This document shows positions 1 through 5,517 of a stretch of DNA of 6,545 nt, in pieces. Each line of letters begins with the position of its first letter. The first letter of the stretch is position 1. Under the pieces are notes generated by a model that had not been told where the DNA came from, searched no databases, and saw only the letters and a list, made by a program, of their open reading frames with translations. This stretch comes from Spirochaetales bacterium (GTDB lineage: Bacteria; Spirochaetota; Spirochaetia; SZUA-6): the NCBI GenBank assembly GCA_003233545.1, contig QILZ01000347.1, forward strand, positions 1 to 6,545. Reading direction: 5' to 3'. Made by a program: the position numbers and the translations under genes.

Positions 1-512
1 TTACTGGCCTGAATAATACCGGCCTTGGCGGCATCGTAAATCCACACACCCCGGCGTCCCCGCAGCCCGCCGTCCGAAGAAACGTTTACAATTGCTCCTC
101 CTTTAAGTTTCAAGAGCGGCAATACCACATGTGTTACCAGTCCGCAGGCCCGGAGATGTATATTTATAATAGGTTCAAAGGCATGGAGGAATTCCTCTTC
201 GACTAATCCCCCGCTCGAAGGGATACCAGCGCAGTTAACAAGCAGGTCCAGCTGATTAATCCGTTCGGCCACGAGCTTGCCCATGCGCAGGATTGCCTCC
301 GCATCAGCCAGATCGCATTCTATAATAAAACCGTTCGCACCGGCCGCTTCTACTTTATCCATTTCGCGGCGTGCACCTTTTGCATCTCTATCCACAATAA
401 TTACTGTCCGTAAACCTTCGGAAACGAGACGGTGTACCGTAGCCCTGCCTAACCCTGCCGCTCCGCCGGTAACAAGTGCGGTTTTACCGTCGAACCTTCT
501 GCTTATATCCAC
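1..512 (-). CDS. Short-chain dehydrogenase/reductase (SDR), NAD(P)-dependent, 3' end outside window
   Basis: Reading the - strand from a GTG at 510-512 gives 170 codons that run off the left edge, so about the last third of a typical 250-residue classical SDR is missing. The cofactor motif TGGAAGLG is at residues 15-22. D41, at the end of the second strand (VDRD), suggests a preference for NAD over NADP. NCAG at 93-96 is the variant NNAG motif. The catalytic tetrad is complete: N117, S146, Y159 and K163 (YDAAK). The GTG start is chosen because AAGGAG (519-524) sits 6 nt upstream and the SDR fold begins immediately after it. The enzyme should be a soluble cytoplasmic oxidoreductase acting on an alcohol, sugar or polyol. 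The visible part does not identify the substrate. It is transcribed away from the arabinofuranosidase operon, so a link to sugar metabolism is inferred from position only. Confidence 0.93.
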   Translation of the reverse strand, partial: MDISRRFDGKTALVTGGAAGLGRATVHRLVSEGLRTVIIVDRDAKGARREMDKVEAAGANGFIIECDLADAEAILRMGKLVAERINQLDLLVNCAGIPSSGGLVEEEFLHAFEPIINIHLRACGLVTHVVLPLLKLKGGAIVNVSSDGGLRGRRGVWIYDAAKAGIIQAS

Positions 513-557
513 TTGTATCTCCTTGAAATATTGATGTCTTTATTCTTATATCCGTAA

Positions 558-587
558 AATATATGGTAAATTCATACGTGATGTCAA
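558..587 (-). promoter_or_regulatory. Sigma70-type promoter candidate for the SDR gene
   Basis: On the - strand a perfect TTGACA (582-587) is followed after 18 nt by TATATT (558-563, 5 of 6 matches to the -10 consensus). Transcription would begin near position 551, leaving a leader of roughly 38 nt before the GTG at 512. This is a motif match only. The -35 hexamer lies inside the spacer of a perfect inverted repeat, which makes regulated use plausible. Confidence 0.55.
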
Positions 588-594
588 GTATGAA
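571..594. repeat. Perfect inverted repeat around the SDR -35 box, candidate operator
   Basis: TTCATAC (571-577) and GTATGAA (588-594) are exact reverse complements separated by 10 nt. That spacer contains the complete TTGACA of the leftward promoter candidate. Two arms of 7 bp whose centres are 17 bp apart, arranged around a -35 element, suit a dimeric regulator that would compete with RNA polymerase. The regulator itself is not in the window. Confidence 0.45.
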
Positions 595-629
595 AATGTA
601 AGAATAACATAAAGACGTTAGAATAGGTA

Positions 630-646
630 TGCCTTTGGTAAAGGCA
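630..646. repeat. Perfect 17-bp palindrome (7-bp arms), candidate operator
   Basis: TGCCTTT (630-636) and AAAGGCA (640-646) are exact reverse complements around a central GGT. The site lies about 120 bp upstream of the -35 box of the operon promoter candidate and about 80 bp upstream of the predicted SDR transcription start. Compact symmetry and no following T-run favour a protein-binding site over a terminator. No regulator family can be assigned from this single site. Confidence 0.4.
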
Positions 647-766
647 GGTGGAGGTGATGATTCTCTTTATTATTACAAATTACACTGAAATAAAATTATC
701 CTGTACACATTCCGGTTATTAATATGTTTTCGATTCATGAAAATCTTACTTTGAAAAGATAGTCGA

Positions 767-795
767 TTGACAGATTGGTATTTTAATGGTATCAC
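767..795 (+). promoter_or_regulatory. Sigma70-type promoter candidate for the arabinofuranosidase/ABC operon
   Basis: A perfect TTGACA (767-772) is followed after exactly 17 nt by TATCAC (790-795, 4 of 6 matches to the -10 consensus). Transcription would begin near 802, giving a leader of about 113 nt before the GH51 start codon. The weak -10 suggests that an activator may help. The hexamer TGGTAT occurs twice in the same orientation (776-781 and 787-792), 11 bp or one helical turn apart, across the spacer and -10 region. Confidence 0.5.
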
Positions 796-838
796 ATTGC
801 TAAGTACAAGTTTGGATTTAAGGGAATCAGGCCAGATC

Positions 839-855
839 TTCCGGTTTGGCCGGGA
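839..855 (+). other. Small hairpin in the predicted operon leader
   Basis: TTCCGG (839-844) can pair with CCGGGA (850-855), including one G-U pair, around the loop TTTGG. It sits about 45 nt before the ribosome binding site of the GH51 gene. It is too short to call a riboswitch, and no T-run follows that would make it a terminator. Confidence 0.25.
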
Positions 856-914
856 TAGATATAAAAAGCGGGTTTTTAATTACCGGTTTAAATTTTGTAG
901 AAGGAGCAGGTTTT

Positions 915-3047
915 ATGAAACTTTATATGATGACTGTGTATATTGTGGCGGTACTGGGATTTACAGGCTTGCAGGGAAACATCCTTTGGGCCGTAGATTT
1001 ATTTACCTTTGAACGGAGTACCGGCGATAATGCAAAGGTCGATATCTATGCCGGCAAAAGGGCCGAAAAACCGGTCAGCCGCTACCTGTATGGCAAGTTC
1101 GCAGAACACCTCGGACGGAACATTTACGGCGGTATGTGGGCTCAGGTACTTGATAACCCGGGTTTCGAGGGGTGGGAATACTTCCTGGGACCTGTAAAAG
1201 AGATCGAGCGGCGCTACCGGAGTTATTCGGAACTTCTGGGAATACCGGAAAACAAAATCGGAAGTCTGGAACAGGGTATAAAGCCGTGGTGGCTGAAAGA
1301 AGGTATAGCACCCTGGTGGATAGCTTACGGGAGCGGTGATGTAATCTATGAAATGGATAGTGATTCTTTTAATTCCAAACTGAGTCAGAAGATCGTCGTC
1401 AAATCACTTAAGAGCAGGTATGCAGGAATAAGACAGGCGGTTTATCTGCCGCTTCAACGGGAAAAAGAGTATGAGTTCAGCTTCTATGCCCGAAGCAGGG
1501 GCAGTGTAAAACTTACTGTTACCATCGATAAAGCTTCGAAGGAAAATGACGTGCTGGCCGAGGGTAGTGTAAGCATAGATGGGAGAAAATGGCGGCACTA
1601 CAGTGTTAAGTTCAGGATTAATGAGGCTGTTGGAAAAGGCACATTACTGACTTTTAACATGGGGTTATCGAAACCGGGAACGGTGTGGCTGGATGAGACG
1701 GCTCTTTTTCCCGAAGATAACGTAAAAGGATTCGATCCGGATATTGTTAAGTTCACCCGGGAGTCGCGGCTGTCTATTCTGCGCTGGCCCGGAGGCAACT
1801 TTGCATCGGGTTATCACTGGAAGGACGGAATCGGTCCGATGGACAGGAGGAAGACGACAAAGAATGTGCCGTGGAATATGATAGAGTACAACTATGTTGG
1901 GACGGATGAATTTATGGACTTCTGCAGGGCGGTAGGTGCAGAACCTCTTATTGTGGTTAATGCCGGGAACGGAACTCCTCAGGAGGCAGCCGATTGGGTA
2001 GAATACACCAATGGCAGTGTAAACACGAAGTACGGTGCGCTTCGTGCGAAGAATGGTCATCCCGAGCCGTACAATGTCAAATATTGGGAGATAGGGAATG
2101 AACTTTGGGGTTCGTGGCAGATTGGTCATACCACTCCGGAGATATATGCCATAAGGTACAGGAAATTTTATAATGCAATGACAGCTGTTGATCCTGATAT
2201 CAAAGTTATTGCGAACGGTCAGGACCTTAAGTGGAACGGGCCGATTATCCGGGAGGACTCTGATATTCTCCGTTCCCTGTCGATACATACGCTGATCGGC
2301 GGAAGCACTTCGAAATATACGGATCCTGAGGAAGTATTTAAATCTCTTATGGCATATACGTACTATTATAAGGATATCCTGCGTAATCTCGGGAAACAGA
2401 TGGCGGAAGGTGTAAAGATACCAAAGTTTGCGATAACGGAACTTCAGATTTTCACCAATAAACCCATGCTGCCTAACAACCAGACATTAAGCGAAGCACT
2501 CTTCTATTCCGGAATATTAAACACGTCTATCCGGAGCCGGGGCCTGGTGGAGATTATTACACACAGTGCCCTGGTAAATCACGGCGGTGGTCTTGTAAAG
2601 ACGAGAGAGTTTGTTTACCCCAATCCTGTTTATTATGCAAGGAAGCTCTATTCGCTTCAATCCGGAACGATTCCGGTCGGCCTCGATGTCCGGTCTCCGG
2701 TGTATACATCATCCGGCATGTATTCGCCTGCAATAGAGACACCGTATCTCGATGCGGTTGCGATGATTAATGATAAAGCAGGTGAGATTAATCTGATTCT
2801 TACAAACAGGAATCCTGAAAAAGCTCTTACTGTACGTATAGAACTGCACGATTTTAACCCGGCAGGAACCGTAAGTGTCCGGACACTCACGGGAAAAAGC
2901 TTTATGTCCTACAATACGTGGAAGAACCCCGGTGAGGTAAAAATAGAAAAATCGGGTTTAAGGATTAATGGCAGGAAGGTTAACTATACCGTTCCGGCAC
3001 ACTCGATTGTACTTTTGACGTTTAAAAAAGGAAAAGGTCTCCGGTAA
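915..3047 (+). CDS. abfA: Secreted GH51 alpha-L-arabinofuranosidase with inserted CBM4-like module
   Basis: The 710-residue product matches glycoside hydrolase family 51, retaining exo-enzymes that remove terminal alpha-L-arabinofuranosyl groups from arabinan, arabinoxylan or their oligosaccharides. Residues 1-26 form a Sec signal peptide with a hydrophobic stretch at 5-19 and a likely cut after LWA. The barrel begins with YGKFAEHLGRNIYGG (59-73). Residues about 140-266 look like a CBM4/CenC-type beta-sandwich inserted after the first barrel strand. The barrel resumes with RWPGGNF (290-296). E396 in WEIGNELWG is the expected acid/base and E509 in ITEL the expected nucleophile. A C-terminal beta domain covers about 610-704. 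The ATG at 915 is preferred over an in-frame TTG at 846 because AAGGAG (901-906) lies 8 nt before it and the signal peptide starts there. It is the first gene of the operon. The symbol follows common usage for GH51 enzymes; substrate range is inferred from the family. Confidence 0.94.
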   Translation: MKLYMMTVYIVAVLGFTGLQGNILWAVDLFTFERSTGDNAKVDIYAGKRAEKPVSRYLYGKFAEHLGRNIYGGMWAQVLDNPGFEGWEYFLGPVKEIERRYRSYSELLGIPENKIGSLEQGIKPWWLKEGIAPWWIAYGSGDVIYEMDSDSFNSKLSQKIVVKSLKSRYAGIRQAVYLPLQREKEYEFSFYARSRGSVKLTVTIDKASKENDVLAEGSVSIDGRKWRHYSVKFRINEAVGKGTLLTFNMGLSKPGTVWLDETALFPEDNVKGFDPDIVKFTRESRLSILRWPGGNFASGYHWKDGIGPMDRRKTTKNVPWNMIEYNYVGTDEFMDFCRAVGAEPLIVVNAGNGTPQEAADWVEYTNGSVNTKYGALRAKNGHPEPYNVKYWEIGNELWGSWQIGHTTPEIYAIRYRKFYNAMTAVDPDIKVIANGQDLKWNGPIIREDSDILRSLSIHTLIGGSTSKYTDPEEVFKSLMAYTYYYKDILRNLGKQMAEGVKIPKFAITELQIFTNKPMLPNNQTLSEALFYSGILNTSIRSRGLVEIITHSALVNHGGGLVKTREFVYPNPVYYARKLYSLQSGTIPVGLDVRSPVYTSSGMYSPAIETPYLDAVAMINDKAGEINLILTNRNPEKALTVRIELHDFNPAGTVSVRTLTGKSFMSYNTWKNPGEVKIEKSGLRINGRKVNYTVPAHSIVLLTFKKGKGLR

Positions 3048-3078
3048 GCAGCTTATGATCATGGTTCGGAACCGGAGA
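3038..3078 (+). other. 8-bp stem spanning the GH51 stop codon
   Basis: TCTCCGGT (3038-3045) is the exact reverse complement of ACCGGAGA (3071-3078), with 25 nt between the arms. The stem overlaps the TAA stop (3045-3047). Its 3' arm abuts the strong Shine-Dalgarno-like sequence at 3078-3090. A shorter competing pairing, GGTTC with GAACC (3063-3073), lies within it. It could separate or stabilise parts of the polycistronic message. No T-run follows, so it is not an intrinsic terminator. Confidence 0.35.
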
Positions 3079-3090
3079 AAGGAGGTGATA
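3078..3090 (+). other. Orphan extended Shine-Dalgarno sequence
   Basis: AAAGGAGGTGATA is a near-complete complement of the usual 16S rRNA 3' end, stronger than the site of any gene in the window. No ATG, GTG or TTG follows at normal spacing. The next start that fits a gene is the binding-protein ATG at 3157, which has its own AGGAGG. It may be a ribosome standby site, a relic of a lost start, or chance. Confidence 0.4.
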
Positions 3091-3098
3091 ACGGACTT

Positions 3099-3127
3099 TT
3101 TACGGAAAATAAGGGAAACCCTATATT
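3099..3127 (+). promoter_or_regulatory. Weak internal promoter candidate ahead of the binding-protein gene
   Basis: TTTACG (3099-3104, 4 of 6) and TATATT (3122-3127, 5 of 6) are separated by 17 nt. Transcription from here would begin near 3134, just upstream of the AGGAGG of the binding-protein gene. Such a promoter would give extra binding protein relative to the glycosidase. The match is modest and could be chance in an A+T-rich spacer. Confidence 0.25.
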
Positions 3128-3156
3128 TTAAAACGGACTTATTAGGAGGAAAAAGA

Positions 3157-4485
3157 ATGAGAGGAATTAAGAGAGCTGGTATTTTTATATTGGCCATAGT
3201 GCTGATGTTTGCATTCGGTACCTCCGTGCTGTTTGCAAAAGGAACACAGGAGAAACAGCCGGCAGCAGGAGGGAAAGGAGTCGCAACTACCAAAAAAGTA
3301 GTAGTGAACTACTGGAGCCGGAAAACAGGTTCCGATGGTACTGTTTTTGCTGAATTTATCAAGGGGTTCAATACGGATAATCCGGGCATAGAGGTAAAAA
3401 TGCAGGTTTTGCCATGGGGAGAATATTACGGAAAGGTGCGTGCTGCCATACTTACCGGTAACGCACCTGAAGTATTCGATGTGTCGGTGTATTCTCCGCC
3501 GATGTTTCTACCGTACGTTGAGTCATTTACCAAAGATGATTTTGCTAAAATAGGCATTAATTTGTCAGACTATGCCGAAAATGCATGGGAAGCGGTTAAG
3601 TTCGGCGGGAAATACTACGGCTTCCCTGTTGGGATTGTTCCCTATGGGTTTTACTACAATCCCAATTTATATAGGAATGCAGGTCTTAATCCTGATAAAC
3701 CACCGACAAACTTAAAGGAATTTGTTGAACAGGGAAAGAAGTTAAAAAAGGACACGAATGGTGATGGAAAGATCAACCAATGGGCAATTATTTTAACGGA
3801 CGGTAATATATCGAGAACCTGGGTCTGGGAGAGCATTCTGGACCAGAACGGCGGAAGCCTGCTGAATAAGGATAAGACAAAGGCAGCTTTTAATAATAAA
3901 GCCGGTCTCGATGCCATAAATATTATTCTGGATTTTAGCAGAAAGTACGGCATAGCACCAAAAGTCCCGGGTAAAAACGAGACTGCCTTTATTGCCGGGA
4001 AAGCGGCTATTGTTTTTGACGGCGTCTGGGCAAGAAAGATGTTCCAGGATAAGGTTACCTTTGCTACTGCTCCGATGCCTCAGCTTGGTTCGGTAAAGCC
4101 CGCGGTATGGTCGAGTATGGATATATTTCTTTTCCCGAAAGGCTATCACACTAAAAATCCTGCGAAGTGGGAAGCTGCTATGACTTTTGCCAAATGGGTA
4201 ATGGGAGAAAAATTTCAACTTGCATATACAAAAGCGGCAGGACAATTAGCGAGTAGGCTGGATACGTTGAATAATACTGAATTAAGGGCGGATTCCCACG
4301 TATCCGGGTTCCTCGAAGAGATAAGCTCCGGTATGGTAGTTTATGCTCCGGCGTTAAAAACAACTCAGGAGATTTACGGAATTGTTGGGAGCTCTTTAAG
4401 TGCGGTAATTGCAGGAAAACTGAGTCCGGAGAAAGCCCTTGCACAGTCTGAAAAGCAGGTAAATCAGGTTCTGGCTCGAAAGTAA
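3157..4485 (+). CDS. ABC sugar transporter, periplasmic substrate-binding protein (UgpB/MalE type)
   Basis: The 442-residue product is a family 1/8 extracellular solute-binding protein that would deliver a sugar or oligosaccharide to the two permeases downstream. Residues 1-27 form a Sec signal peptide (basic MRGIKR, hydrophobic core at about 8-26, likely cut after LFA). There is no cysteine for lipid attachment, so the protein should be free in a periplasm. Family signs include NYWS (51-54), FNTDNPGIEV (71-80), DTNGDGKINQW (199-209, an EF-hand-like loop frequent in these proteins) and FIAGKAAIVFDGVW (278-291). The ATG at 3157 is preferred over an in-frame ATG at 3055: AGGAGG (3144-3149) sits 7 nt upstream, and a start at 3055 would add 34 mostly charged residues in front of the signal peptide. 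It lies 109 nt after the arabinofuranosidase gene, so arabinose-containing oligosaccharides are the likely cargo, by context only. Confidence 0.95.
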   Translation: MRGIKRAGIFILAIVLMFAFGTSVLFAKGTQEKQPAAGGKGVATTKKVVVNYWSRKTGSDGTVFAEFIKGFNTDNPGIEVKMQVLPWGEYYGKVRAAILTGNAPEVFDVSVYSPPMFLPYVESFTKDDFAKIGINLSDYAENAWEAVKFGGKYYGFPVGIVPYGFYYNPNLYRNAGLNPDKPPTNLKEFVEQGKKLKKDTNGDGKINQWAIILTDGNISRTWVWESILDQNGGSLLNKDKTKAAFNNKAGLDAINIILDFSRKYGIAPKVPGKNETAFIAGKAAIVFDGVWARKMFQDKVTFATAPMPQLGSVKPAVWSSMDIFLFPKGYHTKNPAKWEAAMTFAKWVMGEKFQLAYTKAAGQLASRLDTLNNTELRADSHVSGFLEEISSGMVVYAPALKTTQEIYGIVGSSLSAVIAGKLSPEKALAQSEKQVNQVLARK

Positions 4486-4534
4486 AAGCTAAGAGGCAGA
4501 TCACACGCAAGTGGATTTATGCGATTAAGTATTT

Positions 4535-4573
4535 TCCCGCCCGGGGTTTTATGTAGAGCCCCGGGGGGATTTT
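4535..4573 (+). terminator. Strong G+C-rich hairpin between binding-protein and permease genes (partial terminator or mRNA stabiliser)
   Basis: The arm 4535-4546 pairs with 4559-4569: CCCGGGG (4540-4546) with CCCCGGG (4559-4565), then, past a bulged G at 4539, TCCC (4535-4538) with GGGA (4566-4569). Four further A-U or G-U pairs (4547-4550 with 4555-4558) close a four-base loop, ATGT. Only four T residues follow (4570-4573), so read-through is expected. Hairpins in this position are known from maltose-type operons, where they keep binding-protein mRNA more abundant than permease mRNA. That role is inferred here. Confidence 0.7.
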
Positions 4574-4599
4574 ACTATCCCGTGGAGGTTTAAATAATT

Positions 4600-5499
4600 A
4601 TGGAAACAAATACCGGGCGTGTGACAATTATAAAGAAGAAGATTACCCCGTTTTTATTTCTTTTGCCTTTCTTAAGTTTTTATCTGGTGATGCAGCTTTT
4701 CCCTTTGGTTCAAAACTTTCATGTAAGTTTTACAGAATGGGATATGATGAGTTCCAACAAGCCATTCGTCGGTCTTGATAATTTTAAGTATCTTTTCTTC
4801 ACCGATCCTTTTTTCTGGGTAAGTATAAAGGCAACATTACTGTATATCGTTTTAAATGTTCCTTCGAAAATAGTTATTGGCCTTGCTTTGGCCGTAGCCC
4901 TTAATCAGGGACTCTGGGGCAAGACTTTCCACCGGACGGCCATATTTCTCCCTTTCGTAATAAATTCGGCGGTAGTGGGACTTTTATTTGGCTGGATGCT
5001 GGATCCTCAGTCGGGTATGCTAAATTACTTTTTTAAGAAATTCGGCCTGCCTCCGCAGCAGTGGCTGGTACAGCCTGACTGGACTATGGAGATAGTCGTT
5101 TTAGTGACCATCTGGTGGAGTATTGCCTTTAACACCATAGTATATCTTGCAGGTTTGCAGGGTATTCCGGAAGAACTGTACGATGCCGCAAAGATCGACG
5201 GATGTACTTCCTGGCAGAGTTTCTGGCATGTTACTCTTCCCGGTCTCAGGGATACAACCATGTTTGTAGTTATCATGCAGGTTATCGGTTCGTTTCAGGC
5301 CTTCGGTAATATCTGGCTGCTGACACACGGCGGCCCGGTTAACGCAACAAGGGTTCTGATGATACATCTGTATAGGGTCGGTTTTTATTTCTTCAGGATG
5401 GGTCAGGCTGCTGCCATAGCGGTTATAATCTTTATTATAGTTTTAATACTTACCCTCATCATGCTGAGCATGTTCAGAAAAACAGAATTAAAGAATTAG
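4600..5499 (+). CDS. ABC sugar transporter permease, MalF/UgpA type
   Basis: The 299-residue inner-membrane protein has about six hydrophobic segments (roughly residues 15-36, 76-101, 111-133, 162-184, 217-239 and 266-290). The EAA loop at about 191-215, EELYDAAKIDGC continuing to LPGL, is the cytoplasmic contact for the ATPase subunit. The phrase LTHGGPVNAT (241-250) is typical of this permease group. It should pair with the second permease to form the channel. A GGAGG (4584-4588) lies 11 nt before the ATG, a slightly long spacing that may give modest translation. The gene begins about 30 nt after the intercistronic hairpin and ends 18 nt before the next permease gene. The length is normal and no defects are visible. 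The transported sugar cannot be read from the sequence. Confidence 0.95.
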   Translation: METNTGRVTIIKKKITPFLFLLPFLSFYLVMQLFPLVQNFHVSFTEWDMMSSNKPFVGLDNFKYLFFTDPFFWVSIKATLLYIVLNVPSKIVIGLALAVALNQGLWGKTFHRTAIFLPFVINSAVVGLLFGWMLDPQSGMLNYFFKKFGLPPQQWLVQPDWTMEIVVLVTIWWSIAFNTIVYLAGLQGIPEELYDAAKIDGCTSWQSFWHVTLPGLRDTTMFVVIMQVIGSFQAFGNIWLLTHGGPVNATRVLMIHLYRVGFYFFRMGQAAAIAVIIFIIVLILTLIMLSMFRKTELKN

Positions 5500-5517
5500 A
5501 AAGCGGGGAGAGAAGAT

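Larger units (their letters stand above)
513..914. promoter_or_regulatory. Divergent intergenic control region (SDR gene to the left, GH51 operon to the right)
   Basis: This A+T-rich stretch of about 400 bp separates two divergent genes, and I find no convincing gene in it. It contains a sigma70-type promoter candidate for the SDR gene (558-587, - strand), a perfect 7-bp inverted repeat around that promoter's -35 box (571-594), a diverged pair of inverted segments on either side of the promoter (536-547 and 600-616), a perfect 17-bp palindrome (630-646), a sigma70-type promoter candidate for the operon (767-795, + strand), and a small hairpin in the operon's predicted leader (839-855). Open frames here, such as a 21-codon one at 657-722, are short and have poorly spaced ribosome binding sites. 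Confidence 0.7.

Noticed and set aside
277..534. 85-codon open frame on the + strand
   Set aside because: It lies opposite the SDR gene, whose frame carries the complete catalytic motif set; its own translation is low-complexity Ser/Ala/Pro-rich with no family resemblance.
657..722. 21-codon open frame beginning just after GGAGGTG in the divergent region
   Set aside because: Only 2 nt separate GGAGG from the ATG, too close for normal initiation, and no promoter candidate precedes it. It could still be a leader peptide, but nothing supports that.
846..914. Upstream TTG start adding 23 residues to the GH51 enzyme
   Set aside because: It would bury the signal peptide behind an extension; the ATG at 915 has AAGGAG at ideal spacing.
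839..914. Riboswitch in the GH51 leader
   Set aside because: Only one short hairpin is visible, and no known aptamer core or expression platform can be recognised.
767..1012. 81-codon frame running from the operon promoter into the GH51 gene
   Set aside because: It starts on the TTG of the -35 box, has no ribosome binding site and overlaps the GH51 signal-peptide region in another frame.
1665..2288. 207-codon open frame on the - strand
   Set aside because: It is fully antisense to the GH51 catalytic domain, where the + strand frame has both catalytic glutamates; the antisense translation has no recognisable domain.
3055..3156. Upstream ATG start adding 34 residues to the binding protein
   Set aside because: No ribosome binding site precedes 3055, and the extension is highly charged and lies before an evident Sec signal peptide; AGGAGG marks the ATG at 3157.
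3793..4245. 150-codon open frame on the - strand within the binding-protein gene
   Set aside because: It is antisense to a well-supported gene, with no ribosome binding site and no family resemblance.
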